Shown piece by piece: positions 27,303 to 35,941 of a stretch of 63,630 bases of DNA. Each line of letters opens with the position of its first letter. Position 1 is the first letter of the stretch. The notes beneath the pieces are model-generated. The model saw only the letters and a list, made by a program, of their open reading frames with translations. It did not search any database and was not told the origin of the DNA. A program made the translations under genes and the position numbers. Source of the stretch: Verrucomicrobiota bacterium (GTDB lineage: Bacteria > Verrucomicrobiota > Verrucomicrobiia > Limisphaerales > J093); contig JAKLFY010000035.1 of assembly GCA_022710935.1 (NCBI GenBank), positions 1 to 63,630 on the forward strand, read 5' to 3'.

Positions 27303-29039
27303 TCAGCAGTCCAACGACCACTGTTCCGGTTCCATCACTGCGCGGTAAAACCCCGTCGCGCCGCCCGGCTCCGATGGCAGGTCGAACCACAGCGGCCAAT
27401 CGGCGCTGCCGTAGGTACCCACGCAGGTCCAGTTCGCCAGGTCCGACGAGAACTCGAGCCGCATCGTGCGTTCGGACGGTCCTGTGATCTCGAGTCGCAG
27501 CCGCCGGCTCGCCTGATCAACTCCGATCGCAAGGACGGGTGCGGCCGGCCCGATGGTATTCGAGACGAACATCGCCCCTCTCTTGCCCACTGTTATGAAT
27601 CGGTTCTGGCCATAGGCGATGCTCCGCAGCTCGTCGTCAAACCAGAAGAGACGATGCTCCGCGTCCGTCCCGAGGTCGGACCACGAGGTCACAGAGATGG
27701 CAGGCTGAATCCAATCGTTCCAGGGGGGCAGGCTCCAACCGGGCACCCAGACCGTGACGGTCATGTGGGATTGGGCGACGAAATCCGCAAGCCCGATCTC
27801 GTTCCCATAGGTGTCGCCCGGTTCCCATCCCCAGTCGATCCCATCGACCGACCGCAAGACAAGATGGCACAGCGCAGCGGGCTCCCGGAAGACCGCGCAG
27901 AACGTCCCACCCTCGAATCGCAAGGGAGCCAGGAAGATTCCCGAGTTAGGGTCCTGCAGTGTGACTGACCAGGAGAGCCCATCGTTCGAGCGCAGGATTG
28001 GGCCGCTGAGCGCCTGAGCCAGGACCAGCCAGCGGTCGTTGCCCCAGGCAACGGCCGAAAGGTTCTCCGTGGTCACGGGGGCCAGCGAGTCCCAGACTGC
28101 GCCGTCCGTCGAACGCAGCAGGGTGCCGGCCGCGCCCACAACCACCACCTGCGAACCGTCGGTCGCCAGGTCCACGAGATCCGACGTCGTTGCGTTCTCC
28201 CGCCGGGTCCAGATCGAGCCGTCGGGCGAGGTGGCGAGCGCGCCCGCCGAGCCGACGGCGATGAACTGAGATCCGACGGAACGGACTCGTGTGAACCTCC
28301 CGGCGGGTGCCATCGCGGCGGAGGACCATTCCAGTCCGTCCGTCGAAATCACCACTCCATGCGGCCCGCGGGCCATGAACACGCCATTGCCGAACACCAC
28401 GTCTTCGAGGTTGTCTTCGGTGACACTCGTCCGGAGTGTCCAGTCGGTGCCGTCGCTCGAGTTCAGCACCGTCCCGGCGTCCCCCACCGCGACATACGTC
28501 CCCGCCCCAGAGGCAGCGGCCCGGAGCGTTTGGAAAGTCGGCGTCGGCTGAGATGACCAGGCCAGTCCGTCCGTGGACCGGAGCAAGGCTCCGCCTGCTC
28601 CCAGGGCGAGGATGTTCGAACCCGCGGCCACCACCGCCACCAGGTTGGCCCCGGTGCTGGTGTTTCGCATTTCCCACCCGAGGCCATCGTCTGAGGTCAG
28701 GATGGCGCCACCGTCGCCAGCCACGATAAACCGGTCCATGGCGAACAGTCCAAACCGGAGTTCGTTGGTGGTGGGTGTCGCCGCGCGCTGCCAGCTCCCG
28801 GCGGGTGCGTGGTGGAGAATGACGCCGCCGTCGCACAAGGCCACGACCGCTTGCCCGTCATGCATGAGCGTTCGGGCTTGGGCTGTGGCTGGGAAGGGCT
28901 GCAGCCGGGTCCAATCGACCACCGGTCCTGCGGCCATCCATCCCGCGCAGGTGAAGCCGGCCAAGGTCAGGCCCAATCGCACGATGGCGCCCAGGCCGTT
29001 GGGGGCCGGGCCAAAGCCACTGGCGCCTGAGGCGTGCAT
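27303..29039 (-). CDS. Secreted beta-propeller (BNR-like repeats)
   Basis: A 578-residue product with an N-terminal hydrophobic segment (GLTLAGFTCAGWMAAG). Residues about 60-400 carry eight or so repeats of roughly 40-45 residues, each with the pattern G-x-x-F/Y-[IV]-A-V-G-x-x-G-x-[IL]-x-x-S-x-D-G-x-x-W (for example TYVAVGDAGTVLNSSDGTDW, QFIAVGSAGALATSPDGSIW). This is the sialidase/Ycf48-like BNR blade, so a seven- or eight-bladed propeller is expected. The last 80 residues form the fibronectin-like domain (RLEFSSDLANWTCVG ... GFYRAVM) shared with other secreted proteins here. Likely adhesive or carbohydrate-binding; no enzyme residues identified. Confidence 0.75.
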   Translation of the reverse strand: MHASGASGFGPAPNGLGAIVRLGLTLAGFTCAGWMAAGPVVDWTRLQPFPATAQARTLMHDGQAVVALCDGGVILHHAPAGSWQRAATPTTNELRFGLFAMDRFIVAGDGGAILTSDDGLGWEMRNTSTGANLVAVVAAGSNILALGAGGALLRSTDGLAWSSQPTPTFQTLRAAASGAGTYVAVGDAGTVLNSSDGTDWTLRTSVTEDNLEDVVFGNGVFMARGPHGVVISTDGLEWSSAAMAPAGRFTRVRSVGSQFIAVGSAGALATSPDGSIWTRRENATTSDLVDLATDGSQVVVVGAAGTLLRSTDGAVWDSLAPVTTENLSAVAWGNDRWLVLAQALSGPILRSNDGLSWSVTLQDPNSGIFLAPLRFEGGTFCAVFREPAALCHLVLRSVDGIDWGWEPGDTYGNEIGLADFVAQSHMTVTVWVPGWSLPPWNDWIQPAISVTSWSDLGTDAEHRLFWFDDELRSIAYGQNRFITVGKRGAMFVSNTIGPAAPVLAIGVDQASRRLRLEITGPSERTMRLEFSSDLANWTCVGTYGSADWPLWFDLPSEPGGATGFYRAVMEPEQWSLDC

Positions 29040-29102
29040 GATTCACACTGTAAGTGGCATAGGTTGGAAAGCAAGTTGTGAATGCCTCGCGGGGCCGACA
29101 GC

Positions 29103-29310
29103 GCCAATTCATGAAGACGAAAAGGCCGGAGGGAGGCCGTCCCCACTCCTACGCCTGGGTGTGCACGAGCAGAGCAGAGGAGGGGCGACGTCCTCGTCGC
29201 CCGCAAACACAGTCTGCAATCCCTTTGGTCGGGGTCTCGTCCCCCGCCATCGCGAGTGAAGGCGTTGGTTCCGGGCGATGGTCCGTCGCGGCTCCGCTTC
29301 ATGAATTGGC
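29103..29310. repeat. 208-bp MITE-like element, copy A (family R4)
   Basis: Bounded by 14-bp perfect terminal inverted repeats, GCCAATTCATGAAG (29103-29116) and CTTCATGAATTGGC (29297-29310). The interior holds GGGGCGACGTCCTCGTCGCC, a hairpin shared with the 96-bp tandem repeats at 47.6 kb. Copy B at 31269-31381 lies in the opposite orientation and is 95 bp shorter, about one 96-bp unit. It occupies most of the 363-base gap between the beta-propeller and fmdB genes. Confidence 0.85.
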
Positions 29311-29343
29311 CCTGCGGGCCCGAAGGGTGTCGGACCCGAAGGG

Positions 29344-29371
29344 TTGCAAAGTCGCCGGTTTTTGGTAAAGG
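29344..29371 (+). promoter_or_regulatory. Candidate promoter for fmdB-like gene
   Basis: TTGCAA (29344-29349) and TAAAGG (29366-29371) are separated by 16 bases and lie 31 bases before the ATG at 29403. A weak match, called by eye. Confidence 0.3.
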
Positions 29372-29402
29372 GAAGTGCCCGGCGCATTCGCCGGTCGGTT
29401 CT

Positions 29403-29720
29403 ATGCCAACATATCATTACATGTGTGAGAAGTGCGGTCACGAGTTCGACCATTTTCAAGCGATGTCCGATTCGCCCCTCAAGACGTGTCTGAAAGAGAA
29501 TTGCGGTCGAAAGACATGGGGCAAGGGGCGGGTCAAGCGCGTACTGAGCGGCGGCGCCGGGCTGATTTTCAAGGGCAGCGGTTTCTACATCACTGATTAT
29601 CGGAGTGAGGGATACAAACAGGCCGCAAAGAAGGAGTCCGAGGTTGCGGCTCCCAAGAAAGATGCGTCTTCCACTGCAAAGAAGGAGGCGAAGTCTGAGA
29701 AACCGGCGAGTTCAACCTGA
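29403..29720 (+). CDS. FmdB-family zinc-ribbon regulatory protein
   Basis: A 105-residue protein starting MPTYHYMCEKCGHEFDHFQ, the FmdB/CxxC_CxxC_SSSS signature. The second metal-binding pair is less regular (C-x-KEN-C-G: KTCLKENCGRKTWG). It continues GAGLIFKGSGFYITDYRSEG, also typical. The C-terminal 35 residues are a Lys/Ala/Ser-rich disordered tail. FmdB proteins are thought to be regulators, but their targets are mostly unknown. The gene is flanked by MITE-like copy A upstream and is followed 115 bases later by the degenerate peptidase gene. Confidence 0.9.
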   Translation: MPTYHYMCEKCGHEFDHFQAMSDSPLKTCLKENCGRKTWGKGRVKRVLSGGAGLIFKGSGFYITDYRSEGYKQAAKKESEVAAPKKDASSTAKKEAKSEKPASST

Positions 29721-29835
29721 GTCGCCGGCCTGCGATCGGATCGTCGAGGCATGGCAAGTTGTCTGTGAAGGCGGACGAAGGGTGCGCTCTGGTCCCGTCC
29801 GCTCGCTCCGTGTTATCGGCGCAAGCCGGGCGCGG

Positions 29836-31182
29836 ATGTGCCGGTGGGTTGGGCTGGCGGTGTTGATGGCGGTGTTGGGGCAGGTGCGGGCCGCGACGGT
29901 CTACAGCCGCTCCGGCCAGTTTGTGGTTCACAGTCCGTACGCCACCATGCCCACCCTGAATCAACTGACCACCTCGGTCAGTTCGAACCGGGTGACCCTG
30001 GCGCCCGATCCCCTGGCGGTCTCCTGCGAGCGCATCAAGACCGGCGTGCTGCGGGAGATCGATCTGCCGGATCGCTGGCGCGGCAAGGTGCATGTCCGGA
30101 TCAAGCCGCGGCTTCGCACCGGCACGCCCCCTGCGTTTGTGTCGACGCGGTATTCGGACGGCTGGCAGTACACGCTCGAGTTGCCGGAGGAGATCGAGCC
30201 GGACGCCCTGGTTCGCTCGGTCGTGCTTGCGGTGTTGACGGAGATGGCCAATCGCCAGGTGGGGGTGCGGCCCGCGGAGATTCCGATCTGGCTGGTCGAG
30301 GGCCTGTCCGCCGGTGCAACCCATGCGATCGGTCCGGACCCGGTGGTGGCATCGACTCCACTGCGCGCGCGGCTGGGGGCCTCGGTGGGGCAGCTCGACA
30401 CGGCGCCGCGGACTCGGCTGGGCGCCGAGAACCTGGGGGAAATGCGGGCCTGGCTCTTCGATCGGGTTCCTCTCACATTCGCCCAACTGAGTCAGCCGAC
30501 GCCGGAACTTCTGTCGGGCGAGCTCGGGACGACGTATCGCCACTGCGCGCAGTTGCTGGTGCGGCAGCTCCAGGCCCTGCCCCAAGGGCGCCGCTGTCTC
30601 CAGGCGTTCGTCTTTTCCCTGACGCGGTCGCTGAATTGGCAGACGGCTTTTCTCCAGGCCTTCTCGGGGCAGTTTGGCCGGCTTTTGGATGTCGAGAAGT
30701 GGTGGACGGTCAGCATGCAGGGGTTCTTGCGGGGCGATCAGCCCAACGCATGGTCCCGGGCAGTCAGTCTCGACAAGCTGGCCGAGATCCTCCGCGTCCG
30801 CGTCGAGGTCCAGGAGCGTCCGCGCGCCCCGCGGCGCGCGACCGTGCTGTCGCTTCAGGAGTTCATGGGCAAGACGGAGTTCGCCGCGCATCGCGGCGTT
30901 GTTCGGGTGCGGGTCAGCCGACTGCAGGCGATTCAGCGCAGCGCGGCGCGCGAGGTCGTGCCGCTGATCGAGAGCTACCGGGCCGTGCTCGACGAGTATC
31001 TCAGCCGTCGCGCGCAGGCCGGCCGATCTCCCTTGGCCAAGCGCGTCGGATCCCTCCCGCCGGCGTTGCTGCTCCGCGAGGCGACGCGTCAGTTGGACGA
31101 TCTGGATCGGCAGCGCGCGCAGGCGAGCCTGCTGGCGGACCGGCCGCTGGCGCCGCCCTCTGACAGCCCGGACACGCGCTAG
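29836..31182 (+). CDS. Secreted gluzincin-like protein lacking the HExxH zinc site
   Basis: A 448-residue product with signal peptide MCRWVGLAVLMAVLGQVRA. The fold pattern of the peptidase MA-like (gluzincin) family is visible: IPIWLVEGLSAG (around residue 153) corresponds to the conserved P-x-W-L-x-E-G-L segment carrying the third zinc ligand. The preceding helix, where HExxH should lie, instead reads VVLAVLTEMANRQ, with no His. It is therefore unlikely to be an active zinc peptidase. The C-terminal half is helical and Arg-rich. Stop codon TAG belongs to a palindromic repeat (31179-31252). Confidence 0.65.
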   Translation: MCRWVGLAVLMAVLGQVRAATVYSRSGQFVVHSPYATMPTLNQLTTSVSSNRVTLAPDPLAVSCERIKTGVLREIDLPDRWRGKVHVRIKPRLRTGTPPAFVSTRYSDGWQYTLELPEEIEPDALVRSVVLAVLTEMANRQVGVRPAEIPIWLVEGLSAGATHAIGPDPVVASTPLRARLGASVGQLDTAPRTRLGAENLGEMRAWLFDRVPLTFAQLSQPTPELLSGELGTTYRHCAQLLVRQLQALPQGRRCLQAFVFSLTRSLNWQTAFLQAFSGQFGRLLDVEKWWTVSMQGFLRGDQPNAWSRAVSLDKLAEILRVRVEVQERPRAPRRATVLSLQEFMGKTEFAAHRGVVRVRVSRLQAIQRSAAREVVPLIESYRAVLDEYLSRRAQAGRSPLAKRVGSLPPALLLREATRQLDDLDRQRAQASLLADRPLAPPSDSPDTR

Positions 31183-31252
31183 CCCGCATGTTTCATCAAC
31201 TTGTGACCACCGCAAAGCGGATGACCCCCCAATGCGGACCACTGCGGGCTGG
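31179..31252. repeat. 74-bp palindromic repeat (family R1) supplying a stop codon
   Basis: Starts CTAGCCCGCATGTTTCATC, identical over 19 bases to the minus-strand reading of 10520-10594, continues with TTGTGACC and ends TGCGGGCTGG. The TAG of the upstream gene (31180-31182) is the second to fourth base of the element. Confidence 0.82.
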
Positions 31253-31268
31253 CTGGTCGTCACGCAGG

Positions 31269-31381
31269 GCCAATTCATGAAGTGGAGCGGCGACGGCCCG
31301 TCGCCGAGAAACACCGTGTTCACTCGCAATGGCGGGGGACGAGACGTCCCCCCTCCAGCCTTTTCGTCTTCATGAATTGGC
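31269..31381. repeat. 113-bp MITE-like element, copy B (family R4)
   Basis: Bounded by the same 14-bp terminal inverted repeats as copy A (GCCAATTCATGAAG at 31269-31282, CTTCATGAATTGGC at 31368-31381) but in inverted orientation: its right 24 bases are the exact reverse complement of copy A's left end. The interior has a GGGGGACGAGACGTCCCCC-type hairpin. Copies A and B bracket fmdB and the degenerate peptidase gene. Confidence 0.85.
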
Positions 31382-31452
31382 GCTGGTCGTCACGAACGAC
31401 TTGAAAAAGGGGGTTGTCGTCCGGGCGGGTCTCGCCCAATCTCACCCGCTTT

Positions 31453-32787
31453 ATGCAGCAAGTGAATGTGGGCATGATTGGCGGCGGGACCGTCGGCGGC
31501 GGGGTGTTTCAGGCGCTCGAACGGAACGGCGCGCTGCTCAGTTCGCGGGCGGGGGTGCGCGTGCATCTGCGCAAGATCGCGGTGAAAGCGTTCGACGAGC
31601 CGCGCAAGGTCGACATTCCGCGCGCGCTGCTGGCTCTGGACTGGCGCGAGGTGGTCAAAGACCCCGAGGTCGACATTGTGGTCGAGCTTGCGGGGGGCAC
31701 GACGGTGGCGCGTGGGATGATTCTCGAGGCCCTGCGGCTGGGCAAACCGGTCGTGACGGCGAACAAGGCGCTGCTTTCGGCGCACGGGGAGGAGTTGTTC
31801 GCCGCGGCGGGGCGCTCGGGCGCCAACGTCTATTACGAAGCCAGCGTGGCCGGCGGCATTCCGATCATCAAGTCGCTGCGCGAGGGTTTCATCGGCAATC
31901 GCATCCTGCGCCTCTACGGCATCGTCAATGGCACGTGCAATTACATCCTGACCCGCATGAAGCTCGAAGGGGCCGAGTTTGCGGATGTGCTGGCGGAGGC
32001 GCAGCGGCTCGGGTACGCGGAGGCGGAACCCTCGCTGGACATCGATGGGCACGACTCGATGCACAAGGTGGGCATCCTGGCGTCGTTGGCGCACGGGTTC
32101 TGGGTCAACCCAAAAGACATACACGTCGAGGGGATTCGAAACGTGTCGCAGATGGACATCCAGTTTGCCGGCCAGTTGGGATACACAATCAAGCTGTTGG
32201 GCGTGGTCAAACAGATGGATCCGCCGGCCGGCCGGGGCAGGGGGCGGGCGCAGGCCGGGCCGGTGCTGGTGGCGGTGTACCCGGCGCTCGTGCCCAACGG
32301 CCATGTCCTGGCCGGCGTGAATCACGCGTTTAACGCCGTGTTTGTGCAGGGCGACGTGGTTGGCGACACGCTGTTCTACGGACGCGGGGCGGGCCAGGAT
32401 CCCACGGCGAGCGCGGTGCTGAGCGATCTGGCCGATGCGGCGCTGGATCTCACGCACGAGAGCCGGCGTCGAGTCCCGCCCTTCGTGGCCCACGCGAAAG
32501 ACGGACGGGTGCTGGCGCTGTCCGAGGCGGTCTGCCGCTATTACGTGCGGTTGCGGGTGGTGGATCGGCCCGGCGTTTTGGGCCGTGTGGCGACGATTCT
32601 GGGGCGAAACCGAATCGGCATTTCCTCGGTGTTTCAGCCCGAAGGCCACGAGGGCGGCGTTGTGCCTTTGATTCTGATGATCCATGAGGCTCCGAACAGG
32701 GCGATGGCGAGGGCTCTGGCGCAGATCGGACGGCTTGGGGCTGTGAAGGCGCCGCCGGTCATGTTCCGGGTCGAGAGTTTCATGTGA
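31453..32787 (+). CDS. hom: Homoserine dehydrogenase
   Basis: Reduces aspartate semialdehyde to homoserine with NAD(P)H in threonine/methionine synthesis. The 444-residue product has the Rossmann motif VGMIGGGTVGGGV at the N-terminus, VVTANKALL (substrate/NADP site), EASVAGGIPII and the catalytic-domain signature GYAEAEPSLDIDGHDSMHK. A C-terminal ACT domain (YYVRLRVVDRPGVLGRVATI, from about residue 360) suggests allosteric control, usually by threonine. The ATG at 31453 is used. The stop lies 29 bases before the thrC ATG, or overlaps a possible GTG start of thrC. Confidence 0.96.
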   Translation: MQQVNVGMIGGGTVGGGVFQALERNGALLSSRAGVRVHLRKIAVKAFDEPRKVDIPRALLALDWREVVKDPEVDIVVELAGGTTVARGMILEALRLGKPVVTANKALLSAHGEELFAAAGRSGANVYYEASVAGGIPIIKSLREGFIGNRILRLYGIVNGTCNYILTRMKLEGAEFADVLAEAQRLGYAEAEPSLDIDGHDSMHKVGILASLAHGFWVNPKDIHVEGIRNVSQMDIQFAGQLGYTIKLLGVVKQMDPPAGRGRGRAQAGPVLVAVYPALVPNGHVLAGVNHAFNAVFVQGDVVGDTLFYGRGAGQDPTASAVLSDLADAALDLTHESRRRVPPFVAHAKDGRVLALSEAVCRYYVRLRVVDRPGVLGRVATILGRNRIGISSVFQPEGHEGGVVPLILMIHEAPNRAMARALAQIGRLGAVKAPPVMFRVESFM

Positions 32788-32816
32788 GCGCGTGCGTCCG
32801 ACGCGGGGGCGAAACG

Positions 32817-34208
32817 ATGGAACCGGTGATTCTCGACAGCACCAACGAGCAGTCGCCTCCGGTTGGCCTGCGCGAGGCGCTGCTTCGCGGGCAGGCTCCG
32901 GACCGCGGCTTGTACTGGCCCAGGCGGTTTCCACCGCTGAGCCCGGAGGAGATTGCGGCGTTCGCCGGCCTGCCGTATTGGCGAATCGCCTGGGAGGTGC
33001 TGCGGCGTTACATGGGCGGCGTGCTCGACGCGGAGGCCCTCGAGACCGTGTGCCGCGAGGCGTATGATTTTGATGTCCCTCTCGAGCCGGTGTGCAACCG
33101 CATCTATGTGATGCGTCTGGACCGCGGCCCGAGCGCGTCGTTCAAGGATTTCGCCGCCCGGTGGATGGCGCGCGTGATTGGGCGGTTCGTTCGGGAGGAG
33201 GGGGGCGAGTTGACCATTCTGACGGCGACGAGCGGGGATACGGGATCCGCGGTTGCGAGCGCGTTTCATGACGTGCCCGGAATCCGTGTGATTGTGCTGT
33301 TTCCCGTTGGTGAAGTCAGCGAGCGCCAGCGCCGGCAGATGACCACCCTGCGCGGGAACATTCGCGCGGTGGCTGTCGGGGGGAAGTTCGACGATTGCCA
33401 GGCGATGGTGAAGCGGGCGTTCTCGGATCCGGTCCTCGGAGCGATTCCGCTGACATCGGCCAACTCGATCAACATCGGGCGGCTTCTGCCCCAGAGCGTC
33501 TACTATTTCTATGCGGCGTCGCGCGTGGCCGAGTGCGGCGAGCCGGTGGTGTTCGCGGTGCCCAGCGGGAATTTTGGCGACATGATGGGCGCGGTGGTCG
33601 CGCGCGCGATGGGGCTTGCGCTCAAGCGCCTGGTGGCGCCGGTCAACGGCAACGATGCGTTCCCGAGGTTCCTGGCGACCGGGAGCTACGAGAAGATCGA
33701 GCCGTCGCGCGCCTGCCTTTCCAACGCCATGAATGTCGGGCACCCGAGCAACCTGGCGCGCCTGGTGGCGGCGTACGGGGGGCGGATGGACGAGGCGGGC
33801 GCGATTCATCGCCGGCCTGACCTGGACCGGATGCGGGGCGACCTGTACTCGACATCGGTCTCGGACGCGCAGACACGGGAGGCGATTCGCGCGGCGTGGG
33901 AGCGGCATCGTCTGTTGTTGGAACCGCATGGGGCGGTCGGGTGGCGCGGGCTCGAGGATTACCTGGCCGTCGAGCCGTTGGGCGGGTCGCCGGCGGTGGT
34001 GATCGAGACGGCGCATCCGGCGAAATTCCCGGATGAGATTGTGGCGTTGCTGGGTTTTGCGCCGGAGGCGCCTGCGGCGCTGGCCGCTCTGGACCAGTGC
34101 CGGGAGGATTACGACCGGCTCGGAGTGGACTACGAGAGCTTCCGCGATTACCTGCTCGAAAGGCACTCCGCGGGCTCCGCCGGGCGCCAGTCGAGCACCC
34201 TGAGCTGA
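32817..34208 (+). CDS. thrC: Threonine synthase
   Basis: Converts O-phosphohomoserine to threonine using PLP, the last step of the pathway begun by the adjacent hom. The 463-residue product carries the PLP-lysine motif GPSASFKDFAARWM (K110), ILTATSGDTGSAVASAF for phosphate binding, and VPSGNFGDMMGAVVA. An in-frame GTG at 32784 overlaps the hom stop codon, but the ATG at 32817 is preceded by a purine-rich GGGGGCGAAA and gives the normal N-terminus. The 3' end overlaps convergent recJ by 61 bases; the last 20 residues are probably not essential. Confidence 0.95.
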   Translation: MEPVILDSTNEQSPPVGLREALLRGQAPDRGLYWPRRFPPLSPEEIAAFAGLPYWRIAWEVLRRYMGGVLDAEALETVCREAYDFDVPLEPVCNRIYVMRLDRGPSASFKDFAARWMARVIGRFVREEGGELTILTATSGDTGSAVASAFHDVPGIRVIVLFPVGEVSERQRRQMTTLRGNIRAVAVGGKFDDCQAMVKRAFSDPVLGAIPLTSANSINIGRLLPQSVYYFYAASRVAECGEPVVFAVPSGNFGDMMGAVVARAMGLALKRLVAPVNGNDAFPRFLATGSYEKIEPSRACLSNAMNVGHPSNLARLVAAYGGRMDEAGAIHRRPDLDRMRGDLYSTSVSDAQTREAIRAAWERHRLLLEPHGAVGWRGLEDYLAVEPLGGSPAVVIETAHPAKFPDEIVALLGFAPEAPAALAALDQCREDYDRLGVDYESFRDYLLERHSAGSAGRQSSTLS

Positions 34209-35890
34209 ACCGTGCGGCGTCCGTCGTACGAGTTCACCTGGGGCGCGCAGGCCAGGTCGAACGAGCCCTCGGGGCATGGCTGCTGGGCACCGCCCCACCA
34301 GATCGCTTCGCCCGTGGCGGCGCCGTCCGTGACCCAGAGCTTGATGTGGCGCTGACCCCGCCCAATGCACGCGGGAGGGCGGCGCAACGAAACGCGCGGG
34401 ACGACGATTTGAACGGGGGGATTGCCGCACCCGCGCGGCTCGAGTCGCTGGAGTTCGTCCACGCGTTCGAGGGTGAGTTCGCGCAGCGGCGTGATGGCGT
34501 CCAGGCGGAGCGGCGGGCGCAAATCGTGGAGGTCGAGCGCCTGGCGGGCGAGGCGATTGAGGCGTTCCCGCAGGGCGGGGAGGTTCTCGGGTCGGATGGT
34601 GAGTCCGGCGGCCATGGCGTGCCCGCCATGCCGCAGGAGGAGGTCGTCACACGCCCGCAAAGCCGCGGCCAGGTCGAACCCCTCGATGCTGCGTCCGGAT
34701 CCGCGCCACGCATAGCCGTCGCCGCCCAGGATCAGGGTCGGGCGATAGAATTCGTGGAGCACGCGCGCGGCGACGATGCCGACGACCCCGACGTGCCAGA
34801 GCAGGTTGCCCTCGACGATGACGCAGTCGGTATCCGGTCGGAACCGGGCGCGGACGGCGGCCACCACCTCCTCGGCGATGGTTCGTTCGATTTGTTGGCG
34901 CTCGCGATTCTGGGCGTCCAGGAGGCGGGCAGCGGTCTCCGCGCTTGCGGGGTCGCGGGCGAGCAGGAGGTCCAGGGCCGCCGTGGCGTTTTCGAGCCGG
35001 CCTGCGGCGTTCAAGCGGGGCGCGAGCTGAAACCCGACCTCCCATGCGCCGATCGCGCCCGGGACATGCGCCACATCTTTGAGAGCGAGCAGGCCGGGCC
35101 GTTTCAGCGCGTTGATGCGGGCGAGGCCGGCCGAGGCGAGCACGCGGTTCTCGCCGGTGAGCGGCACCATGTCCGCGATGGTGCCGAGGGCGACCAGATC
35201 GAGCAGGGGCCGCAAGTCAAACTGTTCGGCGAGCGGGCAGCCGAGGGCGCGCCCGCGCTTGACCAGGGCATGGGCCAGTTTGAACGCGAGGCCGACCGAG
35301 CAGAGCTGCTGGAGGCTGGCCGGTCCGGGCGGGGCGAGTTGCGGATTGACGAGCGCGACGGCGGGCGGCGGCGGAGACGAGACCTGGTGGTGGTCGAGGA
35401 CGATGACATCGACGCCGCGTGTCTTGAGGCGGGCGATGGTGTCGTAGGTGGTGGAACCGCAGTCGACGGCCAGCAGGAGCCGCGCGGGGGAACGTTCCAG
35501 GCAGCGGTCGACCGCTTCGATTGTGAGGCCGTATCCCTCATCGAGCCGATGGGGCAGGTAGGAGGCCACGCGCCAGCCCAGCGGCTGCAGCACTTCGATC
35601 AGGAGGGCCGTCGCGGTGACTCCATCGACATCGTAATCGCCGAAGATGACCACGGGCTCGTCCCTTTGCCTGGCTTGCCAGAGGCGATCGACCGCGGCGG
35701 GCATGTTGGGCAGACGGTCCGGATCGGCCAGATGCCGGAGGCGGGGGGCCAGGAATGATGTGGCCTGGTCTGCGTCGAGTTGGCCGCGGTTGATGAGACA
35801 CTGGGCCAGAAGCGGGGAGGCGCCGAGCGCCGCGGCAATCGCCCGGGCGAGTTCAGGCTGAGCCGCGGCCAGGAGCCAGCAATGCCTCAT
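34148..35890 (-). CDS. recJ: Single-stranded-DNA exonuclease RecJ
   Basis: A 5'-3' single-strand exonuclease used in recombination and mismatch repair. The 580-residue product has the DHH-superfamily motifs: VVIFGDYDVDGVTATALL (DYDVDG at 85-90), LLLAVDCGST, VIVLDHHQVS, then LGTIADMVPLTGENR. The DHHA1 region shows GRSIEGFDLAAAL and RHGGHAMAAGLTI, followed by an OB-type RecJ domain to the end. Length is normal for the family. The 3' end overlaps the convergent thrC by 61 bases. Confidence 0.95.
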   Translation of the reverse strand: MRHCWLLAAAQPELARAIAAALGASPLLAQCLINRGQLDADQATSFLAPRLRHLADPDRLPNMPAAVDRLWQARQRDEPVVIFGDYDVDGVTATALLIEVLQPLGWRVASYLPHRLDEGYGLTIEAVDRCLERSPARLLLAVDCGSTTYDTIARLKTRGVDVIVLDHHQVSSPPPPAVALVNPQLAPPGPASLQQLCSVGLAFKLAHALVKRGRALGCPLAEQFDLRPLLDLVALGTIADMVPLTGENRVLASAGLARINALKRPGLLALKDVAHVPGAIGAWEVGFQLAPRLNAAGRLENATAALDLLLARDPASAETAARLLDAQNRERQQIERTIAEEVVAAVRARFRPDTDCVIVEGNLLWHVGVVGIVAARVLHEFYRPTLILGGDGYAWRGSGRSIEGFDLAAALRACDDLLLRHGGHAMAAGLTIRPENLPALRERLNRLARQALDLHDLRPPLRLDAITPLRELTLERVDELQRLEPRGCGNPPVQIVVPRVSLRRPPACIGRGQRHIKLWVTDGAATGEAIWWGGAQQPCPEGSFDLACAPQVNSYDGRRTVQLRVLDWRPAEPAECLSSR

Positions 35891-35941
35891 AACCGGTGGC
35901 CGGGCGATTCTGGGGCGGGCGCGGCGGGCATAGGCCAGAAC

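Noticed and set aside
29256-29402. An N-terminal extension of the FmdB protein
   Set aside because: The 49 extra in-frame residues derive from the MITE-like repeat; the family N-terminus MPTYHYMCEKCG begins at 29403.
29103-31381. An autonomous insertion sequence with fmdB as cargo
   Set aside because: No transposase is encoded between or near the inverted elements; they are at most non-autonomous.
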